From: Bacteroidales bacterium
GTDB lineage: Bacteria > Bacteroidota > Bacteroidia > Bacteroidales > UBA932
DNA: 64,000 nucleotides
Assembly (NCBI GenBank): GCA_009774765.1
Contig: VSOK01000007.1
Span: 1 to 64,000 of the forward strand
Reading direction: 5' to 3'
Made by a program: the position numbers and the translations under genes. Below the pieces are notes generated by a model. The model searched no databases. It was not told the origin of the DNA and saw only the letters and a list, made by a program, of their open reading frames with translations. Positions 1 through 7,868 of the stretch are shown here, in pieces. How positions within the stretch are numbered: the first letter of the stretch is position 1; every line of letters starts with the position of its first letter.

Positions 1-6
1 GATATT

Positions 7-1077
7 ATGAGTAGTCTTAACGAAATATTTGGCGATAGATTGAAGAGGGCCAGAATCATGCGCAATCTTTCAATGGACGCCCTTTGCGAAAAAATAGGGA
101 AAGCGGTTTCTAAACAGGCGATATCGAAATATGAAAAAGGAGAAAGTCTTCCTGGTTCACATATATTGATTCTCTTATCTCAAGCTTTAGATGTCAGGCC
201 TGACTATTTCTTCAGGGAGTCGCAGTTTGCAATCAGCAACATTGAATTCCGCAAAAAAGCAAAAATGGGAGCAAAGGAGATAGAGTCTATAAAGGAAGAG
301 ATTCGTGATATCATTGAAAGGTACTTGGAAATCGAAGATGTGTGGGATTATGTTCCTTCTTTCTCAAATCCTGTAAAGGACGCGCCTGTGGCTTCAGACA
401 AAGATGTCTATGAGGTTGTCAGAGAATTAAAGAATGCCTGGCATATTGGTGAAGATGGTATCCTTAGTGTAACTGATCTTTTGGAGTCAAAGAATATTAA
501 GGTTGTCGAAATTACTGCAGATGCTCCATTTGATGGTCTGAGCGGATATGTGAACAACGATGAAAACATGCCGTTCGTTGTTGTCAACAAGTCTTTTGAT
601 GTTGAGAGGCTTCGTTTTACTGCTTTACACGAGCTTGGTCATCTTGTAATGATCCTGCCGGAAGAAATTGAGAAGAAAGAAAAGGAAAGGCTATGTCACC
701 TGTTTGCCAGTGAAATGTTGATTTCGCGTGACATTTTTATTGAAGTTCTCGGTGAGAGGCGCAATGACATTTCGTTACGTGAATTAAAAGTGCTTCAGAC
801 TGTTTACGGAATATCTGTTGATGCATTGATGTTCAAAGCAAAGGCTTTAGGAATAATCAGTGAATCAAAATATACCTCCTTTTGCATAAGGAAGAACAAA
901 AGCCGTGCATTGAAAAGAGCTGTGGAAGAGTCCTCGTACAAAGGAACTGAAGAGTCAAGCCGTTTTGATCGCCTCGTTTACAGAGCATTGGCCAGCGATA
1001 TGATTTCTTGCTCGAAAGCGGCAGCCTTGCTGAACGAACCTATGGAAGATGTAAAGAGTAAACTGGAACTGGTGTAA
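7..1077 (+). CDS. XRE-type HTH + ImmA/IrrE metallopeptidase
   Basis: This 356-residue protein has an N-terminal helix-turn-helix of the XRE/Cro type (about residues 8-70, with the typical SKQAISKYEKG stretch). It also has a C-terminal ImmA/IrrE zinc-peptidase domain with HELGH at 208-212 and a likely third ligand Glu236 in HLFASE. Proteins of this layout bind DNA and are thought to cleave a repressor or antitoxin partner. ImmA of ICEBs1 and IrrE/DdrO of Deinococcus are the characterised examples. Its TAA stop shares one base with the ATG of the following PIN-domain gene, so the two are probably translationally coupled. I infer a regulatory or toxin-antitoxin-like module. The domain calls are firm; the physiological role is not. 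Confidence 0.88.
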   Translation: MSSLNEIFGDRLKRARIMRNLSMDALCEKIGKAVSKQAISKYEKGESLPGSHILILLSQALDVRPDYFFRESQFAISNIEFRKKAKMGAKEIESIKEEIRDIIERYLEIEDVWDYVPSFSNPVKDAPVASDKDVYEVVRELKNAWHIGEDGILSVTDLLESKNIKVVEITADAPFDGLSGYVNNDENMPFVVVNKSFDVERLRFTALHELGHLVMILPEEIEKKEKERLCHLFASEMLISRDIFIEVLGERRNDISLRELKVLQTVYGISVDALMFKAKALGIISESKYTSFCIRKNKSRALKRAVEESSYKGTEESSRFDRLVYRALASDMISCSKAAALLNEPMEDVKSKLELV

Positions 1078-1589
1078 TGGAGATAATAGTAAATGATACA
1101 AATATTTTCATAGACCTGTACTCTTGTGGTCTTCTGGATAGTTTCTTCGAACTTCCATATAAGGTTCATACTACGGACTTTGTTATAAGTGAGCTGAAGG
1201 ATAGGGAACAGCGTGAAGCTGTTCTGAAGTTTTGCGCTAAGGAGCAACTGACCATCAAATCCTTCACTTCAAAAGAGCTTGTTGCAATTTGGGAGTATTA
1301 CAATAAATCAAATAAAGTTTGCAACGTCTCCATAGAGGACTGCTCCGTTCTGATATATACGAAAACAATGGGAAGTGCAAAGCTGTTGACCGGAGACAAG
1401 ACATTAAGGACAAGAGCCGAAGGAGAAGGGATTTTGGTCTCTGGTGTGCTGTTTATCTTCGACAAACTTGTGGAACATGGTCTCATAACTCAGAAAGAAG
1501 CCGCATCTCACCTATGCGAATTGGTTGAAAAGAACGTCAGACTGCCAAATGAGGAAATAGATAAGAGGATGGCAAAGTGGAAATTATAA
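1077..1589 (+). CDS. PIN-domain protein, probable ribonuclease
   Basis: This 170-residue protein fits the PIN fold. It begins with VNDTNIFIDL and has four well-spaced acidic residues (Asp7, Glu39, Asp88, Asp107), the last in the TGDKTLR motif typical of PIN nucleases. PIN proteins are metal-dependent RNases and often act as toxins. The ATG overlaps the stop of the upstream HTH-ImmA/IrrE gene by one base, which suggests co-production of a nuclease and its controller. The partner would be a metallopeptidase-type regulator rather than a standard small antitoxin. No other antitoxin-like small gene is visible. The fold call is good; the toxin role is inferred from context. Confidence 0.78.
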   Translation: MEIIVNDTNIFIDLYSCGLLDSFFELPYKVHTTDFVISELKDREQREAVLKFCAKEQLTIKSFTSKELVAIWEYYNKSNKVCNVSIEDCSVLIYTKTMGSAKLLTGDKTLRTRAEGEGILVSGVLFIFDKLVEHGLITQKEAASHLCELVEKNVRLPNEEIDKRMAKWKL

Positions 1590-1884
1590 TAGATATGAAC
1601 TTTGTATTAATGAAGAAAATAAACAATAATTATAGGAGGGTTTTAATGAGGTAAAATCGGGAGCGGACTATAAAAAATTGGAGAGTAACTGGCAGGTAAA
1701 CTCTCCAATCAAACATTATCATCTGGTTGAGTGATATTCACATAGGTTTAGTCCAACCTATGCTGTCCAAATTTTGCGCAAAAGTACGGGTTTTCTGCCT
1801 CTTCTCAAAGAAAAATCATGATTTTCGCAAGACATCAACCCTCGGGAATAGCATTAATTATTAACTTTAAAATATACGACCTAT
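1590..1884. other. AT-rich intergenic region with two perfect hairpins
   Basis: No gene is seen here. Two perfect inverted repeats lie close together. One at 1678-1708 has 9-bp arms (TTGGAGAGT / ACTCTCCAA, 13-nt loop). One at 1741-1762 has 8-bp arms (CATAGGTT / AACCTATG, 6-nt loop). Neither is followed by a T-run, so they are not classical terminators. A 12-bp palindrome TTTTGCGCAAAA lies at 1772-1783. The elements could end the transcript of the PIN gene or control the next gene. Confidence 0.6.
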
Positions 1885-3168
1885 ATGGCAAGTATTTTAA
1901 AAAAGGCTAGCCGTCACTTTCAAAACGATGGCACAACACAGTCTATGGCATCTCTCGGAACTGCCATAGAAATCCTGTCGAGGGATAACAATTTTATTGA
2001 GGAAGTTCTTGATAGCTTCTCTATTAATAGAGAACACAATAGTGTTATTCAAGTCGGTAATGTCAAGACGCTGCTAAAGGACATTGCAGAACTTGATGGT
2101 ATGGCAACGAAGATAGATGTCTGTATCAAGAAAAAGGACATTTATCTGGAACATATGCTTGAAGACGAAAAAGCAGTCTTCATATTATATGGAATCAGTG
2201 ACCTATCTTTAATAAAAGAGTTGGGAAGCGACAACTTTCTTGTCGAGACAAGATATTCCGCAAAATCAGATGTACTTGAAATCAATCATCTTAGCAAGTT
2301 TGCAAATCGATGTCGTGATGAGCATTGGGATGATCTTCTCGAATACATACAGGATTACATTGCCCGGAATACTTCTAATGAAGAATATTGTTCAGCAAGA
2401 TTGATAAGACTCAAAGATGAAGAGCAGTATTTACTTCGTGCTGTCACTTCTGACACCGCATATAAGAATTATGGAATAAACTTCTCGATATTGGTTGCAC
2501 TGCTGTCTGTAAATCAGTATATTACTGAGACAAAAGACAGCGTGTACATAGACGAATACCATATAGATGATTCTACAGTATACTTGTCTTTTCAATTAGG
2601 AAATCCTCGAAAGGTTAGTGATAACCTGGAGTTGTCTTTTAATCTTATTCTTGAAAATGACGAGATTAAAGATTCGGCGGTACGATTCAATGGAGTCTTC
2701 AAGTTGACTTACAAGGCAGGTGACAAGAGCAGCTACCTCCTACTCCGGCCTAAATCTTTTAAAGATTCTGACACGCTTTCATATCGATCTGACATGCTCA
2801 CTTATACTCATGCAATGAACGTGGGCACTGTTCATGAAAAAATGAAGAAGCTTCCACTTTATATCTCACAGTATGTGGCACAAACCATTGAAAATGCAAA
2901 TGCGATAATTGATATAAAGAATCCTGGAGAAGTAAAAGATTTTATAACAGAAAAAGTTCGCAGAGCAAGAGACGAGCATTTCTCGAAGTACAAAGGTGAT
3001 GTATTGGCTAGGCTCGCTGCCCTTCAGGTCAATTCAATTTTTGACTTGTTCGAGGCTCTTGGGAATATTGAAGAGTTATTCGGTGACGATATCATGTCAA
3101 AGGACTATTGGAGATTCAAATTATATGAATTGCTGCTTTACAGAGGAAAAGATAATAGTCGGAAATAG
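1885..3168 (+). CDS. Hypothetical protein, 427 aa
   Basis: I do not recognise a family. The ORF opens at ATG 1885 after an AT-rich leader and encodes a mostly hydrophilic, acidic protein without signal peptide or membrane segment, so it is predicted to be cytoplasmic. The N-terminal part has a run of charged helices. The middle (about residues 195-290) looks rich in beta structure, and the C-terminal third is again helical and charged. Codon usage and AT-richness resemble the two genes upstream and differ from the PUL genes downstream, which suggests the three genes form one acquired patch. It could be a phage or defence accessory gene, but nothing in the sequence decides this. Confidence 0.6.
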   Translation: MASILKKASRHFQNDGTTQSMASLGTAIEILSRDNNFIEEVLDSFSINREHNSVIQVGNVKTLLKDIAELDGMATKIDVCIKKKDIYLEHMLEDEKAVFILYGISDLSLIKELGSDNFLVETRYSAKSDVLEINHLSKFANRCRDEHWDDLLEYIQDYIARNTSNEEYCSARLIRLKDEEQYLLRAVTSDTAYKNYGINFSILVALLSVNQYITETKDSVYIDEYHIDDSTVYLSFQLGNPRKVSDNLELSFNLILENDEIKDSAVRFNGVFKLTYKAGDKSSYLLLRPKSFKDSDTLSYRSDMLTYTHAMNVGTVHEKMKKLPLYISQYVAQTIENANAIIDIKNPGEVKDFITEKVRRARDEHFSKYKGDVLARLAALQVNSIFDLFEALGNIEELFGDDIMSKDYWRFKLYELLLYRGKDNSRK

Positions 3169-3274
3169 TCCGGTAAAGAATCTTTATGTCGCATTTTATA
3201 GCGGCCCATGGGCAGGGTAGTGGAACACTACCGGATACAGGTGGCGATAATTGATATATATAGGCAAATGAATA

Positions 3275-3311
3275 ATCCCTACTGAATTATATTCAAAAGT
3301 TCAGTAGGGAT
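3275..3311. terminator. Possible terminator hairpin after the 427-aa gene
   Basis: A perfect 12-bp inverted repeat (ATCCCTACTGAA / TTCAGTAGGGAT) encloses a 13-nt AT-rich loop about 105 bp after the stop of the 427-residue gene. No strong T-run follows, only TATTTGAATT, so intrinsic termination is plausible but not certain. Confidence 0.45.
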
Positions 3312-3397
3312 ATTTGAATTAATCTACCAGAGACTGTAAACTAAAGTGTGTCAAGTATGGAAAAGAGATTAACTTTACATACGCACTTTAATTATGA

Positions 3398-3728
3398 GCA
3401 ATTCCACTCTCTCCCGAAAGAGAACCAGCCAATGCCGCCGACCTCAAGCTCATCGTAATGGCATCCGCCCCACAGTCCAACGGAGTCACTCGCGCCTACA
3501 GCAAAGCCTCCCATATCGGTGAACCCCTCGAAGCAGTCTGCGAAGAGTACGACATCAAAGAAGGCTTAGACAACAAGCACGGCACCCCCCAACGCAGTAG
3601 CTCCAAAGGTCTTTATGAAGTACTTCTTCGTAAACACGAAGACAGGTGAAAAGTCAGGAGAAATGCTCACCATGGTTTCTCTCGACGAGGACGATCCTGT
3701 AGAGGGTGAGTACCCCTCCTCCCCATAG
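3398..3728 (+). pseudogene. Broken C-rich reading frame, split at a C6 tract
   Basis: One frame reads from 3398 through NAADLKLIVMASAPQ (ATG at 3458) to about 3585 and continues out of phase to a stop at 3649. The other frame (ATG 3615, MKYFFVNTKTGEKSGEM) runs to TAG at 3726-3728, and the terminator follows about 30 bp later. A run of six C at 3585-3590 lies where the two frames would join after a single-base slip, giving one continuous protein tail. The upstream frame has a stop at 3395, so the 5' end is missing or lies in another frame. Base composition is much more C-rich than its surroundings. I do not recognise the product. It could instead be two tiny genes, or no gene at all. Confidence 0.35.
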
Positions 3729-3755
3729 CCAGCCTCCTAGCTGGTCCCTAACGAA

Positions 3756-3793
3756 CCCAGCCACCCTGATTCTCAGAGTGGCGGGATTTTTTT
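3756..3793 (+). terminator. Rho-independent terminator
   Basis: A 10-bp stem with one mismatch (GCCACCCTGA at 3760-3769 against TCAGAGTGGC at 3773-3782) has a 3-nt loop. It is followed by GGGA and seven T residues (3787-3793). It lies about 30 bp after the stop of the broken C-rich frame, which suggests that frame was once a real gene. Confidence 0.8.
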
Positions 3794-3840
3794 ATTCACC
3801 GGTGATGCCCATTGAATCTGAACCGCGAGAACTGCAATAC

Positions 3841-4047
3841 TGTTCCCATCGGTCCTTTTCCCGTCTGATGGCCACGGTGTTGTCTTGTTGTGTGGTTGAT
3901 TATCAGGAAGTTGTCATTCGTCAGGTGTTCCCATCGGTCCTTTTTCCGTCTGATGTCCACGGTGTTGTCTTGTTGTGTGGTTGATTATCAGGAAGTTGTC
4001 GTTCGTCGGGTGTTCCCATCAGCCGTTTTTCCGTCTGATGGCCACGC
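3841..4047. repeat. 85-bp tandem repeat, about 2.4 copies
   Basis: Units begin with TGTTCCCATC at 3841, 3926 and 4011, so the period is exactly 85 bp. The first two copies are complete and differ at a handful of positions. The third stops after about 37 bp. Each unit begins with a small fold-back element, best seen in copy 3 as CCATCAG ... CTGATGG around a T-rich loop. Copies 1 and 2 keep the pairing through a G-T wobble, although their bases differ, which is the pattern of a conserved RNA or DNA hairpin. Function is unknown. Confidence 0.85.
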
Positions 4048-4228
4048 ACGTATGTTGAATGTCAATGCGTTGTGAGACTTGTCTTAAAATGTAAAATGAA
4101 GACACATACTTTCGTTGGTGATTCAATGAATTTTGCTGAGGAAAGTGAAACGGCCATGCAGACCCCTCTTTGATACTTTAGACACTTCGGGTGAAAATCT
4201 GCCCTCCACCTGCACACGAAAGAATCCC

Positions 4229-4256
4229 GATATGACAGGAAGGATATGACAGGAAA
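4229..4256. repeat. 14-bp tandem duplication
   Basis: GATATGACAGGAA occurs twice in direct tandem with a 14-bp period (4229-4242 and 4243-4256). Part of the second copy (ACAGGAAA) is also the left arm of a distant inverted repeat with TTTCCTGT around 4303-4310. Confidence 0.6.
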
Positions 4257-4560
4257 CGCTTGCTCAGGCAGTTGCTTCTATTCTGATTTTATTCTCAGGA
4301 TTTCCTGTGGGGCGGTTCATACGAATACCCGAGCCGGATAGGGGCTCCGGCGTATCGTCTTCATTCATTTCAAATGGGCGAGCGTACTATGGCAGCCGTA
4401 ATCCTTCGTCTTGAGCAACTGATACTGTGCATAGGGCGTCAGATATTGGTGCACCATTGAGGGTAGAGAAAACAGGCTCATACCTTAAATTGCAAAGTAC
4501 TGGTAATCAAACTGCAGGTGGAAAGGCGTCGGTCTGCCGGGAAAATACGCCGCCCTGCTT

Positions 4561-4658
4561 ATTTGTTACAATAGATATAAAAAATGTTACGGCGAAACAT
4601 TTTTTTGTAGCATCGCAACATTTGTTTTATACTTGTCGGTCGCCGGCAGGTATTTTTG
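4561..4658 (+). promoter_or_regulatory. Candidate promoter and regulator sites of susC (fructan PUL)
   Basis: A Bacteroidetes-type -7 box TATTTTTG lies at 4651-4658, about 73 bp before the susC ATG. Upstream are two TGTTAC hexamers at 4564-4569 and 4585-4590, spaced 21 bp apart, or two helical turns. The same AATGTTACG string occurs in front of the periplasmic GH32 gene of this locus. I infer binding sites for the AraC domain of the hybrid regulator encoded at the end of the PUL. The hexamer is short, so chance is not excluded. Confidence 0.45.
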
Positions 4659-4731
4659 CGTGTCTTTCCGTGAAATGCCTTTGTGATACGTCACGACTGA
4701 CAGGATAAAGTATAAACTAATAACCGATTCT

Positions 4732-7700
4732 ATGAAGAATATAGGAAAAATTATTCTGGTGTTTCTGTTGCTGGGGGTGGCAAGCCTTCAGGCGGCGGCT
4801 CAGAATATCAACGTTTCGGGACTTGTGACTGCCGCTTCTGACGGACTGCCTCTGATTGGGGCAGCTGTTTATGAAGAAGGCAATTCCGGAAACGGAACCA
4901 TTACCGATGTTGACGGTAAATTCACTCTTATGGTGCCTCAAGGTGCTTCTGTTACATTTGCGTCAATAGGCTTCAAGACCATCACATTGCCAGCACAGGT
5001 CGTGATGGATGTCATCCTTGCCGATGATACGGAACTTCTTGACGAGATTGTCGTGACAGGATATACTACCCAGCGCAAGGCTGACCTTACCGGTGCCGTG
5101 TCCGTTGTGAATGTGGATGACCTTTCAAAGCAGAACGAGAACAACCCCATAAAGGCTCTTCAGGGACGTGTCCCCGGAATGAACATCACTGCCGACGGTG
5201 GCCCGAGCGGGGCTGCAACCGTGCGTATCAGGGGGGTGGGCACATTGAACAACAATGATCCTCTTTATATTATCGACGGAGTGCCTACCAAGTCCGGAAT
5301 GCACGAGCTGAACGGTAATGATATCGAGTCCATCCAGGTACTTAAGGATGCGGCTTCCGCTTCAATCTATGGCTCGCGGGCGGCAAACGGAGTGATCATA
5401 ATCACGACTAAGAAAGGGAAGGACGGGCGTCTTAAAGTGGATTTTGACGCATCTGTCGCTGCATCGATGTACACCAACAAGATGAAGGTCATGAATGCCG
5501 GGGAATACGGCCGTGCTATGTGGCAGGCGTATATCAATGAGGGCCAGGACCCCAACACCAACGGACTCGGTTACAGATATGATTGGGGCTATGATTCTGA
5601 CGGCTATCCTCGGCTCAACGGAATATCTATGTCGAAATATCTGGATCAGGCGGTTATGACTCCGGCTGCGGACACGGACTGGTACGATGAGACGACACGT
5701 ACAGGTATCGTGCAGAACTATAACCTTTCGGCGAGTATGGGGTCGGAAAAAGGAAGTTCATTCTTTTCCTTGGGCTACTATAAGAATATCGGTATCATCA
5801 AGACCTCCGATTTTGACAGGTTTTCTGCCCGTATCAACACCGAATACAATCTTCTCGGCAAGATTGTAACTATAGGGGAACATTTCACAATGAACCGCAC
5901 TTCGGAGGTGCAGGCTCCGGGCGGCTTCCTTCAGAATGTCCTTCAGTTCAACCCTTCGCTTCCGATCTATACGACTACAGGAGAATATGCCGGACCGGTA
6001 GCCGGTTATCCCGACCGCGAAAATCCGGTGGCACGTCTTGAACGCAACAAGGACAACCGCTACATCTATTGGCGTATGTTCGGAGATGCTTATCTGAACA
6101 TCAATCCTTTCAAGGGTTTCAATATCCGCACTGTCTTCGGTATGGACTATTCCCAGAAGCAGCAGAGAATCTTTACATATCCTGTTACCGAAGGCAATGT
6201 GGCCAATGACAGGAATGCCGTTGAAACCAAACAGGAGCATTGGATGCGCTGGATGTGGAATGCCGTGGCGTCCTATAATTTTGAGACCGGCAAGCATCGT
6301 GGCGATGCTATGGCCGGAGTCGAATTGAACAGGGACAATTCAAGCTGGTTCTCCGGATATAAGGAGAGTTTCACAATTCTTAGTCCGGACTATATGTGGC
6401 CTGATGCAGGTGTGGGGACTGCTATGTCGTACGGCTCCGCTGAAGGATATTCTCTCCTGTCATTCTTTGGAAAGTTCAACTACAGTTATGATGACAGGTA
6501 TCTCGTGTCCCTGACTGTGCGCCATGACGGTTCGTCACGTTTCGGAAAGAACAATCGCTTCGCGACATTCCCAGCAGCTTCATTGGGCTGGAGGATAAGC
6601 AGGGAGAATTTTATGAAAAATGCCGGATGGCTTGACGAACTGAAGATAAGGGCATCCTGGGGACAGACTGGTAACCAGGAGATTTCCAATATTGCCCGTT
6701 ATACTGTCTATGTGCCGAACTATGGCGGCAATGAGTCCGGCGGACAGAGCTACGGAACATCGTATGATATCGCCGGAACCAACGGAGGCAGTATCCTGCA
6801 GTCGGGTTTCAAGAGAAACCAGCTCGGAAACGATGACATAAAATGGGAGACTACTACCCAGATAAATGCCGGTGTAGATTTCTCTATGTTCAAGGATAGT
6901 TTCTACGGATCATTTGACTGGTTCCATAAGAATACTACAGATATCCTTGTGTTTATGCAGGGCATAGCAGCTATGGGAGAGGGCAGCGGTCAGTGGACAA
7001 ACGCCGGGGAGATGCTCAATCATGGAATTGAGTTCAATCTCGGTTACCGCAATACTACCCTGTCCGGATTTACATATGACATAAGTGCGAATATTTCCAC
7101 ATATCGCAACAAAATCACCAGACTTCCGTCCACGGTGGCCGCAAACGGTACATTCGGAGGAAACGGAGTGAAAAGCGTCATAGGTTTCCCTAACGGTTCA
7201 CAGGTCGGATACATTGCAGACGGCATCTTCAAGTCACAGGAAGAGATTGACAATCATGCAGTGCAGGAAGGCGCAGGCTTGGGCCGTATCCGCTGGAGGG
7301 ATATCAACAATGACGGATTCATCACCGAAGCCGACCAGGACTGGATCTTTGATCCGACTCCCGATTTCACATACGGTATAAATCTGTATTTCCAGTATAA
7401 GGGCTTTGACCTTACGATGTTCTGGCAGGGTGTGCAGGGCGTCCAGATAATAAGCGACCTCAAGAAAGAGACGGACCTATGGAGCGGACTCAATATCGGT
7501 TTTCTGAACAAGGGCACAAGGCTTCTCGATGCCTGGACACCGCAGAATCCTGATTCTGATATTCCGGCCCTTTCAAGGAGCGACATCAACAACGAGAAGA
7601 GAGTGTCTACATATTTCATCGAGGACGGTTCGTTCTTGAAGCTGAGGAATATCCAGATCGGATACAATTTTCCTCAGAAAGCTGTCGAGAAAATGAAGAT

Positions 7701-7842
7701 GACACGTTGCAGACTCTATCTGAGCGCGCAGAATGCGCTGACTGTCAAGAGTGCCGAATTCACGGGCGTAGATCCGGAAAACCCTAATTTCGGCTACCCT
7801 ATCCCTATGAACCTTACTTTCGGTATAAATATCGGTTTCTGA
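4732..7842 (+). CDS. SusC-family TonB-dependent fructan importer
   Basis: This 1036-residue outer-membrane protein has a signal peptide ending AAAQ (residue 24), a carboxypeptidase-regulatory-like domain (about 26-100) and a TonB-box-like EIVVTGY at about 105-111. A plug domain and a long beta-barrel follow, ending in GINIGF with the terminal aromatic typical of outer-membrane barrels. SusC proteins import oligosaccharides with energy from TonB and are capped by SusD. It is followed 26 bp later by susD, then by a DUF4960-like protein and two GH32 enzymes, which points to a fructan, probably levan, as substrate. The specificity comes from gene context, not from the barrel sequence. Confidence 0.95.
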   Translation: MKNIGKIILVFLLLGVASLQAAAQNINVSGLVTAASDGLPLIGAAVYEEGNSGNGTITDVDGKFTLMVPQGASVTFASIGFKTITLPAQVVMDVILADDTELLDEIVVTGYTTQRKADLTGAVSVVNVDDLSKQNENNPIKALQGRVPGMNITADGGPSGAATVRIRGVGTLNNNDPLYIIDGVPTKSGMHELNGNDIESIQVLKDAASASIYGSRAANGVIIITTKKGKDGRLKVDFDASVAASMYTNKMKVMNAGEYGRAMWQAYINEGQDPNTNGLGYRYDWGYDSDGYPRLNGISMSKYLDQAVMTPAADTDWYDETTRTGIVQNYNLSASMGSEKGSSFFSLGYYKNIGIIKTSDFDRFSARINTEYNLLGKIVTIGEHFTMNRTSEVQAPGGFLQNVLQFNPSLPIYTTTGEYAGPVAGYPDRENPVARLERNKDNRYIYWRMFGDAYLNINPFKGFNIRTVFGMDYSQKQQRIFTYPVTEGNVANDRNAVETKQEHWMRWMWNAVASYNFETGKHRGDAMAGVELNRDNSSWFSGYKESFTILSPDYMWPDAGVGTAMSYGSAEGYSLLSFFGKFNYSYDDRYLVSLTVRHDGSSRFGKNNRFATFPAASLGWRISRENFMKNAGWLDELKIRASWGQTGNQEISNIARYTVYVPNYGGNESGGQSYGTSYDIAGTNGGSILQSGFKRNQLGNDDIKWETTTQINAGVDFSMFKDSFYGSFDWFHKNTTDILVFMQGIAAMGEGSGQWTNAGEMLNHGIEFNLGYRNTTLSGFTYDISANISTYRNKITRLPSTVAANGTFGGNGVKSVIGFPNGSQVGYIADGIFKSQEEIDNHAVQEGAGLGRIRWRDINNDGFITEADQDWIFDPTPDFTYGINLYFQYKGFDLTMFWQGVQGVQIISDLKKETDLWSGLNIGFLNKGTRLLDAWTPQNPDSDIPALSRSDINNEKRVSTYFIEDGSFLKLRNIQIGYNFPQKAVEKMKMTRCRLYLSAQNALTVKSAEFTGVDPENPNFGYPIPMNLTFGINIGF

Positions 7843-7868
7843 TACCCGGACCATAAACATAAATAGAA

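Larger units (their letters stand above)
3169..4731. other. 1.5-kb largely non-coding region upstream of fructan PUL
   Basis: This long stretch separates the accessory patch from the first susC. It contains a short hairpin at 3216-3232 (GGTAGTG / CACTACC), a 12-bp-stem hairpin at 3275-3311, a C-rich broken reading frame (3398-3728), a T-tailed terminator, an 85-bp tandem repeat, a 14-bp tandem duplication, and the susC upstream region. Short ORFs crossing the tandem repeat have no signal peptide, motif or start context that I can support as genes. Confidence 0.6.

Noticed and set aside
1778..1787. Match to the CTnDOT-type integration core GTANNTTTGC (- strand), also at 4650-4659 (+ strand)
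   Set aside because: The pattern has only eight fixed bases and overlaps the common Bacteroidetes -7 box TAnnTTTG. About two chance matches are expected in a window of this size, and no integrase or flanking repeat is present.
3706..4075. Two small open frames across the tandem repeat
   Set aside because: They exist because 85 is not a multiple of 3 and stops are rare in the unit. They repeat the same bases in different frames and show no protein-like features.
4427..4708. 93-codon open frame before susC
   Set aside because: It crosses the candidate promoter region of susC and has no recognisable motif or start signal.
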